64,000 bases of DNA from JACCTH01 sp035253825 (GCA_035253825.1 DATFBM010000029.1:62001-126000); one strand, 5' to 3'; counted from the first letter of the stretch, positions 49,479 through 58,241 are shown. Notes: generated from the sequence alone by a model not told the origin. Numbers and translations are program-made.

Positions 49479-50276
49479 TCAACGGATGGTCATGAAGCCC
49501 GCTTGCTCGCAGGCATCAACCATTTCCCGGATGTCGTCGTAGTCCGAGGACTGCCTGGGTACCCATTTCTCCACCAGGCCCAGGTCGAGGATCGCTCGTC
49601 CCCGCTCGGTGGTGTGGAACTCGACCAAAACCTCGACGACCGCCTGGCGGAACTCCCTGTCAAAGCGTTTGGACACCGCCACCGGCTGAATCGTCGACGG
49701 TCCCAGGGAGTCGATGATCTTGATGTCCTTGGTCACCTCGGGATGGTCTCGCATCTCGATCGCCAGCACTTGGGAGTCGATCGCTGAGGCATCCACCACC
49801 CCCGCGGCCACCATCCGCACCGACTCCTCGTGGAAGCCGGCGTCGATCACCTCCGAAAAGAAGCCGTCGGTCTCCCCGATTGAGACCAGGTGATAGCGGG
49901 TTATTCCGTAGCCGGATTGCGACAGGGGCTCGTTGAACGACCACGACCTCCCCCGCAAATCGAGAAACGAGCGAGCGTCGCTGTCACGGTGGACGATCAC
50001 GTCGGAGAAGTAGATGGGCCGGCCGCCATACCTCTCACCGCGCAGAACCGGTGCGGCGATGGGTTGGGCGGGGGATATGCCTTGCCGCTCGAACATGACA
50101 TAGGGAAGGCTGCAAACGAAGCAAACGTCGTTGACGTCCTTCTGGCAGTTCTCGTAGTCGGTCTCGACCACCAGCTCGGTGCTCATGCCTAAGGCATCAC
50201 CCACCGCGTCTGCGATCCCCTGATAGACGCGCAGCATGTTGGGGGCGAGAAAAGTCCCAAACCTGAGATCGGCCAT
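49479..50276 (-). CDS. PhnD-like periplasmic-binding-fold protein without signal peptide
   Basis: This is a protein of 265 aa: MADLRFGTFLAPNMLRVYQGIADAVGDALG is the PhnD-type entrance, ENCQKDVNDVCFVCSLPYVM, IVHRDSDARSFLDLRGRSW, GASFHEESVRM-like AGFHEESVRMVAAGVVDASAIDSQVL and PSTIQPVAVSKRFDREFRQAVVEVL (patterns). This matches PhnD/SsuA-type phosphonate-binding proteins, but there is no signal peptide or lipobox and no transporter next to it. Only 7 bases separate it from the Mo hydroxylase gene upstream, so it is the third gene of that operon. Confidence 0.82.
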   Translation of the reverse strand: MADLRFGTFLAPNMLRVYQGIADAVGDALGMSTELVVETDYENCQKDVNDVCFVCSLPYVMFERQGISPAQPIAAPVLRGERYGGRPIYFSDVIVHRDSDARSFLDLRGRSWSFNEPLSQSGYGITRYHLVSIGETDGFFSEVIDAGFHEESVRMVAAGVVDASAIDSQVLAIEMRDHPEVTKDIKIIDSLGPSTIQPVAVSKRFDREFRQAVVEVLVEFHTTERGRAILDLGLVEKWVPRQSSDYDDIREMVDACEQAGFMTIR

Positions 50277-50283
50277 CGTTCGT

Positions 50284-53013
50284 TTAGCCGCCGCGGGAGG
50301 CTTGAATCGCCGCCAGCACCCGGTCGGGAGTGGCCGGGAGCTTTCGGATCCCGACGCCGATGGCATCACGCAGGGCGTTGAGAATGGAAGGGGCGGTGGG
50401 GATCAGGGAATGCTCGCCGATCCCCTTGGCCCCATAGGGCCCGCGGGGGTCGTTTGATTCCACCAGGATGCTTACTACCTCGGGGACGTCGCCGATGGTG
50501 GGAATGAGATAGTCATGGAGGTTCTCGGTTCGCCCCGGTATGTACTCCTCCATCAACGCGAGACCGATTCCCTGGGCGATGCCGCCTTCGATCTGGCCTT
50601 CTAAGAGACCGGGATTCACCGCCCGGCCGACGTCGTGGGCGGCGGTGATCTTCAAAAGACGAACGGTCCCCAGCTCCAGATCGACTTCCAATTCGGTGAG
50701 TTGGGCGCCGAAACCGAAAACGGCATACGGTTCGCCCTGGCCCTTGTCGTCGAGGGGAGTGGTGGGGGGGTCGTAGGTGGCCACCGCCATCGCCACCAGG
50801 TCTCCTTCCACCGCAGGCAGTGCGTTGAGATCGACTGCCTTGACCTCCCCGCGATCGTGGATCAGAAAATTCGCCCCGTCGACTTCGAACGAGGACTCCT
50901 CCGATGCGCCCACCCACGCCAGCAACTGTTTTCGTAATGATTGGCCGGCGGCAAAAGCGGCGTTTCCGCTGACATAGGTTTGTCTGGAGGCCGAGGTCTT
51001 GCCGGCGTCGGGCGTGGTGTCGGTGTCGGCCCCGATCCGAATCACCGCCTCGAGCGGAACCCCCACCGCGTCGGCGCAGATCTGGCTGATGACGGTGTTG
51101 GCTCCTTGGCCGATGTCGACTGCCCCCTGAAAAAGAACCACCCGTCCCTTCCGATTGAGGCCCACCTTGATAGTGGAGGGATTGGGAAGAGCGGTGTTTC
51201 CACAACCGTACCAAAGGCCCGCCACTCCCACCCCGCGGCGTTTGCCGTCGGCACCGTCGTTGAATGAGGCAGCCTCGGCGCGAGCGCTAATCCAGGCGGG
51301 CCTCAGAGCCTCGAGGCAATCGACGTAACCCACCCCGGCTTCGAATACCTGACCGGTGACCGTGGGCTGTCGAGCAGTAAGGGCGTTGCGGAGCCTGAAC
51401 TCGAGCCGGTCGATGCCGACCGCATCGGCCACCTCGTCGAAGAGGCATTCCTGGGCGATGGCCGCCTGCGGTACCCCGAAACCGCGAAAGGCGCCTGAAG
51501 GCGGGCAATTGGTGTGCACCGCCGCGGTTCGGGCCCGGTAGGCCTCGTAGACATAGGGGCCGCCGGCGTGGACCGGGACCCGATTGGCGACGGTCGGCCC
51601 CCAGGATGAGTAGGCGCCGGTGTTGAAGCTGGCCTCGAAGTCCATCGCCAACAACTTTCCCTCCCCCGACGCCCCCACCCGGACCTTCATCTGCGCCGGG
51701 TGGCGTTTGGTGGTCGACATCATCGACTCCGGTCGGGTGTAGGTCATCCGTACCGGTCGATCGAGACGCCAGGCGGCGAGGGCGAGAAAGGGTTGCAGCG
51801 AGATGTCGAGCTTTCCCCCGAACCCGCCTCCCACCGCGGTGGGGACGATCCGCACCTGCGAGGGATCGAGGGCGAGGATCTCCGTCACCTCGATCAGATC
51901 CATGTGCGGAGTCTGCGTCGTCACATGAACCTCGAGGCGATCAGCCACTCGCCGGGCATACCCCGCCTCCGGTTCGATGTAGGCATGTTCGATGAACCCG
52001 GTGGCGAATTCGGCTTCGAGAATCTTTTCTGCATTGTCGAAAGCGGCCTCCAAGTCGCCCCGCTCGACCAGGCCCCGGATCAAGACATTGCGATCACGGC
52101 TGGGATGAAGCAGAGCAGCACCATCGGCCAACGCCTCCTCGAGCGTCATCAGGGGAACCAGCTCCCGCCAGGAGACCGGGAAATCTGTCAGGTCAAGAGT
52201 CTCTATCGCCCCGGGCTCACCCACCACCAGCGCCACCGACTCTCCCCGATAGCGGGCTTCTCCTTCGGCAAAGACCGGCTGGTCGGCGAGGGGGGCGATC
52301 ACCCCGAACCAGTTCCGGCCGGGGATGTCTTTGGCGGTGAAAATTGCCACCACCCCTTGATGCTCTTCGACGAAGGCGTCGAGGTCACCAAAGTCGAAAG
52401 CCGCCCGGGGATAGGGGGAACGTATGACTCGTGCGAGGAGTGCGTTCGAGGGAAACCCGTCGGCTCCGAAAACGTCTGTGCCCCTCACCTTGGGGATGCC
52501 GTCGACGCGTGGGACTCGCTGGCCCACTGCCTTTCCCTCCGGAGCGCGCACCGGTTCCTCGTCGAAGGTGGGAGCTGCCACGACTGCGTCGATGATCTTG
52601 CGATAGCCGGTGCACCGGCATAGCACCCCGCCGAGCCCGTCCTTTACCGCTCGCTCATCCGGGGTCGGGTTGGTGGCCAACAGCCCGGCCGCCGCCACCA
52701 ACATCCCCGGCGTACATATACCGCACTGGGCAGCACCGTGATGGAGGAACGATCGCTGTAGGCGCTCTATTCGAGCCGAGGCGTCGAGGCCCTCCAGAGT
52801 CACCACCTCGTGGCCGTCGAGCCGACCGATCGGGACCGTGCAGCTGTTGACCACCTCGTTGTCGAGGAGGATCGAGCAGGCTCCGCAGTCGCCGGCTTCA
52901 CAGCCGACCTTGGTGGCGGTCATGCCGAGGTCATCGCGCAAGACATCACTGAGTCGACGCAGCGGGGGAGCGTCGACTTCGACCGATTGCCCGTTGACCA
53001 GAAGCTTGATCAT
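50284..53013 (-). CDS. Molybdenum hydroxylase, fused [2Fe-2S] and Mo-binding subunits (MOP-like)
   Basis: This is an enzyme of 909 aa, the length of Desulfovibrio-type aldehyde oxidoreductase. The first [2Fe-2S] site is CEAGDCGACSILLDN (residues 34-60) with a fourth cysteine after it. The second is CGICTPGM and CRCTGY (97-145). The Mo part starts VGQRVPRVDGIPKV; GGGFGGKLD, GAFRGFGVPQ, GQGANTVISQI and AKGIGEHSLIPTAP (catalytic Glu) are visible. It hydroxylates aldehydes or N-heterocycles next to nitrogen. I start at ATG 53013, overlapping the FAD subunit by 4 bases. Confidence 0.9.
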   Translation of the reverse strand: MIKLLVNGQSVEVDAPPLRRLSDVLRDDLGMTATKVGCEAGDCGACSILLDNEVVNSCTVPIGRLDGHEVVTLEGLDASARIERLQRSFLHHGAAQCGICTPGMLVAAAGLLATNPTPDERAVKDGLGGVLCRCTGYRKIIDAVVAAPTFDEEPVRAPEGKAVGQRVPRVDGIPKVRGTDVFGADGFPSNALLARVIRSPYPRAAFDFGDLDAFVEEHQGVVAIFTAKDIPGRNWFGVIAPLADQPVFAEGEARYRGESVALVVGEPGAIETLDLTDFPVSWRELVPLMTLEEALADGAALLHPSRDRNVLIRGLVERGDLEAAFDNAEKILEAEFATGFIEHAYIEPEAGYARRVADRLEVHVTTQTPHMDLIEVTEILALDPSQVRIVPTAVGGGFGGKLDISLQPFLALAAWRLDRPVRMTYTRPESMMSTTKRHPAQMKVRVGASGEGKLLAMDFEASFNTGAYSSWGPTVANRVPVHAGGPYVYEAYRARTAAVHTNCPPSGAFRGFGVPQAAIAQECLFDEVADAVGIDRLEFRLRNALTARQPTVTGQVFEAGVGYVDCLEALRPAWISARAEAASFNDGADGKRRGVGVAGLWYGCGNTALPNPSTIKVGLNRKGRVVLFQGAVDIGQGANTVISQICADAVGVPLEAVIRIGADTDTTPDAGKTSASRQTYVSGNAAFAAGQSLRKQLLAWVGASEESSFEVDGANFLIHDRGEVKAVDLNALPAVEGDLVAMAVATYDPPTTPLDDKGQGEPYAVFGFGAQLTELEVDLELGTVRLLKITAAHDVGRAVNPGLLEGQIEGGIAQGIGLALMEEYIPGRTENLHDYLIPTIGDVPEVVSILVESNDPRGPYGAKGIGEHSLIPTAPSILNALRDAIGVGIRKLPATPDRVLAAIQASRGG

Positions 53014-53852
53014 TCCCCAGACTCCGCAAGACGTCGCAAGGAGCGCCGGATCAGCGCCAGCGCCGCCTCGAGGCGATAGTCGGCTGTGGCTCGCACGTCG
53101 TCGATCGGAGCCAGGGCATCGAGATGGTGCCTCGCCGGGAGGTGCAGCAAGCGGTCGCTCTTGTGCCTCCCTCTGAGCTCCGACTCGAGGTCGGTTAGCC
53201 GCTGGGCCACCGGCGAACACGCGCCCACGGCTACCCGGGCGTCGACGATGGTGCCATCAGCCCCGATCGCAATCACGGTTGCCACCATCACGATCGAGAT
53301 GACGAGATAGCTCCGCGATCCAAGTTTCTGGAAGTCGGAGAAGGCCGTTTCCAGAGCGCGGGGAACGACCACCGCGGTGACCAGCTCACCGGGTCGGAGA
53401 GCGGTCTGTCGGTATCCGGTCAGGAACTCCGCCAACGGGACGACCCGATGGCCGCCCTGAGAGCTCAGCTCGACTGCGGCATCGAGGGTCAAGAGCGGAG
53501 GAATGCCGTCGGCGGCCGGAGAGGCATTGCAGAGGTTGCCGGCGATGGTGCCGGCGTTCTGGACCTGGATGCCGCCCACTTCCGAGGCGGCGAGGCGGAG
53601 CCCGTCGAAGGCGCGGGGGAGGTCTGCCTTCCTGATGTCGGCCCAGCGGGTGAGAGCACCGATCCGATAGGAATCGTCCGTCTTGGTGATGCCCCGGAGC
53701 TCGTCCAGCTTTGAAATGTCGAGCACCGGCTCGGTCAACGGACGCCCCACCCGAGACGGGTAGAAGTCGGTTCCGCCCGCCAGGACCGTCCACTTCCCAT
53801 CGTTGAAAGCCGCCAGTGCATCCTGGAGATCAGTTGGTGCCAAATAATTCAC
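53010..53852 (-). CDS. FAD-binding subunit of a molybdenum hydroxylase (CoxM/XdhB-like)
   Basis: This is a flavoprotein of about 280 aa. LAGGTDFYP is the first FAD-binding motif, DISKLDELRGI follows, and QVQNAGTIAGNLCNASPAADGIPPLLTLDA is the second FAD motif (family pattern). The protein ends with a C-terminal CO-dehydrogenase-flavoprotein domain. It passes electrons from the FeS domains of the next gene to an acceptor. GTG 53852 (VNYLAPTDLQDALAAF) is my start, with GTG 53897 an alternative. It is the first gene of the operon. Confidence 0.88.
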   Translation of the reverse strand: MNYLAPTDLQDALAAFNDGKWTVLAGGTDFYPSRVGRPLTEPVLDISKLDELRGITKTDDSYRIGALTRWADIRKADLPRAFDGLRLAASEVGGIQVQNAGTIAGNLCNASPAADGIPPLLTLDAAVELSSQGGHRVVPLAEFLTGYRQTALRPGELVTAVVVPRALETAFSDFQKLGSRSYLVISIVMVATVIAIGADGTIVDARVAVGACSPVAQRLTDLESELRGRHKSDRLLHLPARHHLDALAPIDDVRATADYRLEAALALIRRSLRRLAESGE

Positions 53853-53890
53853 CGAGCGCCCATTCTGGTCGGGGCGATGATCACGGTTCT

Positions 53891-53904
53891 TTGACACCTG
53901 TCAA
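53891..53904. promoter_or_regulatory. Inverted repeat at the head of the Mo hydroxylase operon
   Basis: TTGACA-CC-TGTCAA is a symmetric 14-base site. On the minus strand the second half reads TTGACA, a consensus -35, with GATCAT (53882-53877) 16 bases on as a weak -10. That would start transcription near 53869, supporting the GTG start at 53852. It may be both promoter and regulator site; no regulator gene is adjacent. Confidence 0.35.
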
Positions 53905-54053
53905 GACGATGGCTAGAACGGATCGATGGCTCCGAGAGGGAGCCTCCACGTCCGCGGGAAGGACCGAGTCCACCTCTCCGACGGTTCGAAGTCGGCTTTG
54001 ACGATCTCCTTTCGGCCTGGGAGCGGACGGCAGGCAAAGGAGAGGAGATTTTC

Positions 54054-55079
54054 ATGCCCGACCTTCCCGCCCGACCCGACCTCGACCAGCTCCGCCATCA
54101 GGCCAAGGATCTACTGACGGCGGCCCGCAAAGGTGACGTCTCGACCCGGACCCGACTGCGTAATGTCTCGCCCGACGTCACCCTGGCAGCGGCGCAACTG
54201 GCGTTGGCGCGTGAATACGGCTTTGCCAGCTGGCCAAAGATGAAGCGAGAAGTTGAACGCCGCCAAATCCTCGATGACCGCGATTTGGTAGGTCTCCACC
54301 GACTACTCGACGAGGACCTGTCGCTGGCGACGACTCAGATGGAGCATTGGCGCGACCATCCCCAGGGGGCTTCGCCACTCGGCTATCTCGCCATGCTCCC
54401 CTTCGATACCGCCCGCGGGATCTGGCGGAAGGCTCCCGGCACCGGAGCGCTGGCCCGGGCGTTGCTCGCGGCCGGGGCCGCGGTCGACGGCGACCCCGGA
54501 TCCTCGGAGACCCCGCTCATCACCGCTGCCAGCTACGGCAATGCCGAAGTCGCCCAGGTGTTGATCGAGGCCGGTGCCAACCTCGAGGCTCGCTCGGCCG
54601 CCGATTCCGGGGGTGTCCCCGGAGGAACGGCCCTCCTCCATGCCGCTGTGTTCGGGATGACCGAAGTAGTCGACCTTCTCATCGCCGCCGGGGCAGCAGT
54701 GGATGGCATCGAAGTGGCGGCGGCGGCCGGTGACATAACCGCCTTCCTCGACAACGCCCCTCCGGATGCCCGGATTCGGGCGCTGGTGATGGCGGCCACC
54801 CACGAACGGCTGGAGGTAATCGACCAGCTAATCGCCGCTCTGACCCCGGTGGATGCAGTCGACCAAGCCTTCGGGGGTCATCCGTTGCGAGAGGCCGCCG
54901 CCCAAGGGCGCGTCGGGAGCGTGGAACGGCTCTTGGCCCACGGCGCTGACCCCAACCTGGAAGATGGAGACGGGCGCAAGCCCCTTGACTATGTCCGTCG
55001 CCGCCGGGCGGGCAATGAGGAGACCGAGCGATTCGATCAAGTGGAAGCCATGCTCGCCCCGCTCACCCGGGCCGGTTGA
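54054..55079 (+). CDS. Ankyrin-repeat protein
   Basis: This is a protein of 341 aa with AAAGGAGAGGAG upstream of ATG 54054. The N-terminal 80 residues (LRHQAKDLLTAARKGDVSTRTRLR, ALAREYGFASWPKMKREVE) are the bacterial ankyrin-leader pattern. Ankyrin repeats follow: TPLITAASYGNAEVAQVLIEAGANLEA, ALLHAAVFGMTEVVDLLIAAGAAVDG, then HPLREAAAQGRVGSVERLLAHGADPN. They bind proteins; the partner is unknown. No signal peptide is visible. Confidence 0.87.
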   Translation: MPDLPARPDLDQLRHQAKDLLTAARKGDVSTRTRLRNVSPDVTLAAAQLALAREYGFASWPKMKREVERRQILDDRDLVGLHRLLDEDLSLATTQMEHWRDHPQGASPLGYLAMLPFDTARGIWRKAPGTGALARALLAAGAAVDGDPGSSETPLITAASYGNAEVAQVLIEAGANLEARSAADSGGVPGGTALLHAAVFGMTEVVDLLIAAGAAVDGIEVAAAAGDITAFLDNAPPDARIRALVMAATHERLEVIDQLIAALTPVDAVDQAFGGHPLREAAAQGRVGSVERLLAHGADPNLEDGDGRKPLDYVRRRRAGNEETERFDQVEAMLAPLTRAG

Positions 55080-55158
55080 GCCTCGCCAACCGCCTCTTAG
55101 CCGGGTGCTTCTAAACGCCAGACCTTGCTCATTGGCAACGAGCCGATCCAGAGCGCCC

Positions 55159-55222
55159 CATTCCCATTCTTGCGTAAATCTCGTCACGTCAACGTGACGA
55201 GATTTACGCAAGAATGGGAATG
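55159..55222. repeat. Perfect 31-bp-arm palindrome, family 3 copy 1
   Basis: The arms run 55159-55189 and 55192-55222 around the two-base centre CA and are perfectly complementary. The core reads TTCTTGCGTAAATC...GTCACGT on the left and ACGTGACGAGATTTACGCAAG on the right (in pieces). The right arm supplies the start region of the DinB gene. Copy 2 lies at 55834-55881, on the other side of that gene. Confidence 0.9.
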
Positions 55223-55825
55223 ATGGCTGAGCTTTCGGGCTCCGACCCCAAAGAGGACCTTCATCGCTATCTGCGGGTGGCACGGGAAGCACTCTTGTGG
55301 AAACTGGAAGGCACATCGGAGTACGACGCCCGAAGGCCCCTGACCGGGACCGGGACCAACCTGTTGGGGTTGGTCAAACACGTCGGCACTATCGCCTCCG
55401 AGTACTTCGGATCGGTGTTCGGACGTCCATTCGATGAATCCCTGTCGTGGGCCGAGGAGGGAGCAGAGGCCAACGCCGACATGTGGGCAACCGCCGAGGA
55501 GTCGCGCCAGCAGATCCTCGACTTGTACCAACGGATCTGGGAACACGCCGACGCCACCATTTCCGCCCTCCGCCTCGACGCCCCCGGGCGGGTGCCATGG
55601 TGGGGAAAGCGCGGCGAGGTCACGCTGCACCGGATCCTCATCCACGTTCTCGCCGAGATCAATCGACATGCCGGCCACGCCGACATCGTCCGCGAAATGA
55701 TCGACGGGACTGTCGGATTCCGGGAAGGCAACGACAACTTGCCGACCGTGGACGAAGCCTGGTGGACGGCTTACCGAAACCGACTCGAACAGGTCGCTCG
55801 GGAGGTGGGCACTCCGTCAGGCTGA
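55223..55825 (+). CDS. DinB-superfamily (DUF664-like) protein
   Basis: This is a protein of 200 aa. TGTGTNLLGLVKHVGTIASEYFG near residue 55 and the ILIHVLAEINRHAGHADIVREMIDG segment near 150 form the DUF664 metal-site pattern with histidines at KH, H and HAGH. Actinobacterial relatives may use mycothiol. Start options are ATG 55214, 55220 and 55223; I use the last because the first two lie inside the palindrome arm. The gene is bracketed by two copies of the family 3 palindrome. Confidence 0.85.
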   Translation: MAELSGSDPKEDLHRYLRVAREALLWKLEGTSEYDARRPLTGTGTNLLGLVKHVGTIASEYFGSVFGRPFDESLSWAEEGAEANADMWATAEESRQQILDLYQRIWEHADATISALRLDAPGRVPWWGKRGEVTLHRILIHVLAEINRHAGHADIVREMIDGTVGFREGNDNLPTVDEAWWTAYRNRLEQVAREVGTPSG

Positions 55826-55833
55826 ACCACCAT

Positions 55834-55881
55834 TTCTTGCGTAAATCTCGTCACGTCTACGTGACGAGATTTACGCAAGAA
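55834..55881. repeat. Palindrome, family 3 copy 2
   Basis: The arms of 23 bases at 55834-55856 and 55859-55881 surround the centre CT. They equal the inner 23 bases of the arms at 55159-55222, and only the outer ends differ. It starts 8 bases after the DinB stop and ends 7 bases before the DUF1185 ATG. Two near-identical inverted repeats on both sides of one gene suggest mobility or a regulatory stem-loop. Confidence 0.9.
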
Positions 55882-55888
55882 TGAAAAG

Positions 55889-56461
55889 ATGGAGATTCGA
55901 AAACTGGTAACCGTGGTTGATGAGGTCCGCCTCGAGGCGTTGCGGCCGGTCGATCCCCCCATTCGGCGTGTGATCGCAGCCGCGGTCCTCCAAAACCCCC
56001 ATGCCGGCCGGTACGTGGAGGACCTCGATGACTTGATCGAAGCGTCGGTGGGGCTCTCCGACCTTCTCTCGCGTGCTGCAGTGGCTCAACTCGACCACAA
56101 GCCAGTCCACAGCTACGGAAAGGGCGCCGTCGTCGGTAGCCGCGGAGAGTTGGAGCACGCCGCCGCCCTCCTCCATCCCAAGTTCGGCACTCCGTTGCGG
56201 GAGGCGAGCGGTGGGGGGAAGGCGATAATTCCCTCCGCCAAGAAACGGGGTGGGCCGGGAACCCCGCTCGACATCCCCCTCCATTACAAGGACGCCGCTT
56301 TCGTCCGCAGCCACTTTGACGCCATCGAGTTGCGGATCGTCGACGCCCCCACCGATGACGAAATAGTGCTGGCGGTGGCGGTAACCGACGGGGGACGGCC
56401 TCATCCCCGAGTTGGAGGACTCAAGGTAGATGAGATCGTGGGTGAGGACGGGCTTCGTTGA
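55889..56461 (+). CDS. DUF1185 (amino acid synthesis family) protein
   Basis: This is a protein of 190 aa: MEIRKLVTVVDEVRLEALRPVDPPIRRVIAAAVLQNPHAGRYVEDLDDLI (pattern) and SYGKGAVVGSRGELEHAAALLHPKFGTPLREASGGGKAIIPSAKKRGGPGT are the DUF1185 signature, with DIPLHYKDAAFVRSHFD near the end. It is called an amino acid synthesis family protein in databases, but no reaction is established. Its stop overlaps the enamidase start by 4 bases, so it probably belongs to the same pathway. Confidence 0.85.
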   Translation: MEIRKLVTVVDEVRLEALRPVDPPIRRVIAAAVLQNPHAGRYVEDLDDLIEASVGLSDLLSRAAVAQLDHKPVHSYGKGAVVGSRGELEHAAALLHPKFGTPLREASGGGKAIIPSAKKRGGPGTPLDIPLHYKDAAFVRSHFDAIELRIVDAPTDDEIVLAVAVTDGGRPHPRVGGLKVDEIVGEDGLR

Positions 56462-57621
56462 GCGATCTGTACATCCGCAACATTGGCACCATCGTCAGCG
56501 GCGACATCGATAGTCCCCTTGCTAGCGGCGATGCGATCGTGGTCCGCAACGGAAAGATCGCCTATATCGGCGCTGACGCCGATTCGACTGCCGACGGAAT
56601 CAAGAAAGTGATCGACGCCGCCGGCGCCACGGTCATCCCCGGTCTGTGCGACAACCATGTCCACCCGGTGGTGGGCGACTACACCCCCCGCCAACGCCAG
56701 GCGGACTTCATCGACTCCTGTCTCCACGGCGGGGTGACGACCATGATTTCGGCGGGCGAGCCTCACACTCCCGGCAGGCCGACGGATCCCGCCGGAGTGA
56801 AGGCTCTCACCATCCTCGCCCACAAGTCGTTCGCCAAGCTCCGTCCTTCCGGGGTCAAGGTGCACGCCGGAGCCGTGATGCTCGAAGACGGATTGACGGA
56901 AGGCGATTTCGAGGAGATGGCCGCGGCCGGCATCCGCCTTGTGGCCGAGATCGGGATCTCGGGGGTGAAGGATCCCGAAGTTGCCGCCACCATGGCTGGT
57001 TGGGCTCAGGCCCGGGGTATGAAGGTGATGGTCCACACCGGCGGTGCCTCCATCCCCGGGAGCGGAGTCATCGGAGCCGACTTCGTCGTCGCGGTCCAAC
57101 CCGACGTGGCCGGTCACACCAACGGCGGTCCCACCGCCTTGTCCCTGGACGACGTCGAGCGAATCCTGGACGAAACCTCGGCTCGGGTCGAACTGGTGCA
57201 TAACGGCAACGTCAAGGCCGCTGCCGACATCGCAGGATTGGTGGCCGGGCGAGAGGAATTGGGGCGGCTCGTCATTGGGACCGACAGTCCTGCCGGCTCC
57301 GGGGTGCAGCCGCTCGGGATACTGCGGGTGATGTCGTGGGTCGCCTCGCTGGCCGAGGTGGCGCCAGAAGCAGCCGTGGCTCTGGCCACCGGCAACGTGG
57401 CCGACCTCCACGGCCTTACTACTGGGGTGATCGAACCGGGAAGGGAGGCAGATCTGCTGATAGTCGACGCACCCCAGGGTTCCCAGGCCACCGATGCCCT
57501 AGGGGCGCTCGCCATCGGCGACACGCTCGCGGTGGCGACGGCGATCATCGATGGAGTACCGCGCTTCGAAAAGAGCCGCAACACTCCGCCACCGTCTCGC
57601 TCGATCACGATTCCGATATGA
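56458..57621 (+). CDS. ena: Enamidase-like amidohydrolase
   Basis: This is an amidohydrolase-superfamily enzyme of 387 aa. It matches the pattern of Eubacterium barkeri enamidase: IRNIGTIVSGDIDSPL at the start, DNHVHPVVGDYTPRQRQ (metal His pair), LHGGVTTMISAGEPH, GVKVHAGAVMLEDGLTE, MVHTGGASIPGSG, GHTNGGPTA, TDSPAGSG and the tail SRNTPPP. Enamidase hydrolyses 1,4,5,6-tetrahydro-6-oxonicotinate to 2-formylglutarate and ammonia. Starts at TTG 56458, overlapping the DUF1185 stop. A related cyclic-amide substrate is the main alternative. Confidence 0.87.
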   Translation: MSDLYIRNIGTIVSGDIDSPLASGDAIVVRNGKIAYIGADADSTADGIKKVIDAAGATVIPGLCDNHVHPVVGDYTPRQRQADFIDSCLHGGVTTMISAGEPHTPGRPTDPAGVKALTILAHKSFAKLRPSGVKVHAGAVMLEDGLTEGDFEEMAAAGIRLVAEIGISGVKDPEVAATMAGWAQARGMKVMVHTGGASIPGSGVIGADFVVAVQPDVAGHTNGGPTALSLDDVERILDETSARVELVHNGNVKAAADIAGLVAGREELGRLVIGTDSPAGSGVQPLGILRVMSWVASLAEVAPEAAVALATGNVADLHGLTTGVIEPGREADLLIVDAPQGSQATDALGALAIGDTLAVATAIIDGVPRFEKSRNTPPPSRSITIPI

Positions 57622-58241
57622 GCGAAAGTCAGAGCGCCTTCTCCGAGCACCGAATCTCCCGTCGGCTCGTTTTCGATCCCGAAAGAAGCGCGGTGCTGGT
57701 GATCGACATGCTCAATGATTTTCTCGAGCCAGACGGAGCGATGCCGTTGCTCGAGGGCCGCCGCCTATATGAGCCCATTCGGCGATTGCTGGCAGCAGCC
57801 CGCGAGGCCGGAACGAAGGTGATCTGGATCTGCGACGAGCACCTGCCGACCGATAGAGAGTTCGAAAAGCGGTCGGTGCACTGTCTCAAGGGAAGCTGGG
57901 GAGCCGAGATCGTCGACGAGCTCGAGCCCAAGGCCTCAGAGCTACGTATTCCCAAGACCCGGTATTCCGGATTCTTTGCAACCGACCTCGACCAGCGACT
58001 CCGCCAGGACGGGATCGATCACCTGATCCTTACCGGTGTCGTCACCAACATCTGCGTGCGCTCGACGGCCCACGACGCCTTTTTCCGTGACTATGGCGTC
58101 ACTATCCCGGTCGAGTGTGTGGCAGCCACATCTGACCGGGAGCAGGAATCGACTCTCTACGATCTTGACACCCACTATGCCAACGTGACCTCGTTGGATG
58201 AGGTGGTTGCCCTTCTCGCCATGCGAGAAATGCAGGCATGA
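57618..58241 (+). CDS. Cysteine hydrolase (isochorismatase-like)
   Basis: This is a protein of 207 aa. The catalytic triad of the isochorismatase-like fold is visible: Asp30 (VLVIDMLNDF), Lys113 (IPKTRYSGFF) and Cys146 (TGVVTNICVRSTAHDA). Related enzymes are amidases such as maleamate, N-carbamoylsarcosine and ureidoacrylate hydrolases. With the enamidase, which opens a cyclic enamide, this is likely to cleave a further amide bond. It overlaps the enamidase stop by 4 bases. Confidence 0.87.
   Translation: MSESQSAFSEHRISRRLVFDPERSAVLVIDMLNDFLEPDGAMPLLEGRRLYEPIRRLLAAAREAGTKVIWICDEHLPTDREFEKRSVHCLKGSWGAEIVDELEPKASELRIPKTRYSGFFATDLDQRLRQDGIDHLILTGVVTNICVRSTAHDAFFRDYGVTIPVECVAATSDREQESTLYDLDTHYANVTSLDEVVALLAMREMQA

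Noticed and set aside
53891..53904. TTGACA-CC-TGTCAA as a proven regulator binding site
   Set aside because: The symmetric site coincides with a possible -35 box; without a regulator gene or a second site I keep it only as a low-confidence feature.
54828..55316. Minus-strand frame with FLRKSRHVDVTRFTQEW
   Set aside because: This peptide is just the translation of the palindrome at 55159-55222; the same peptide appears in three unrelated frames.
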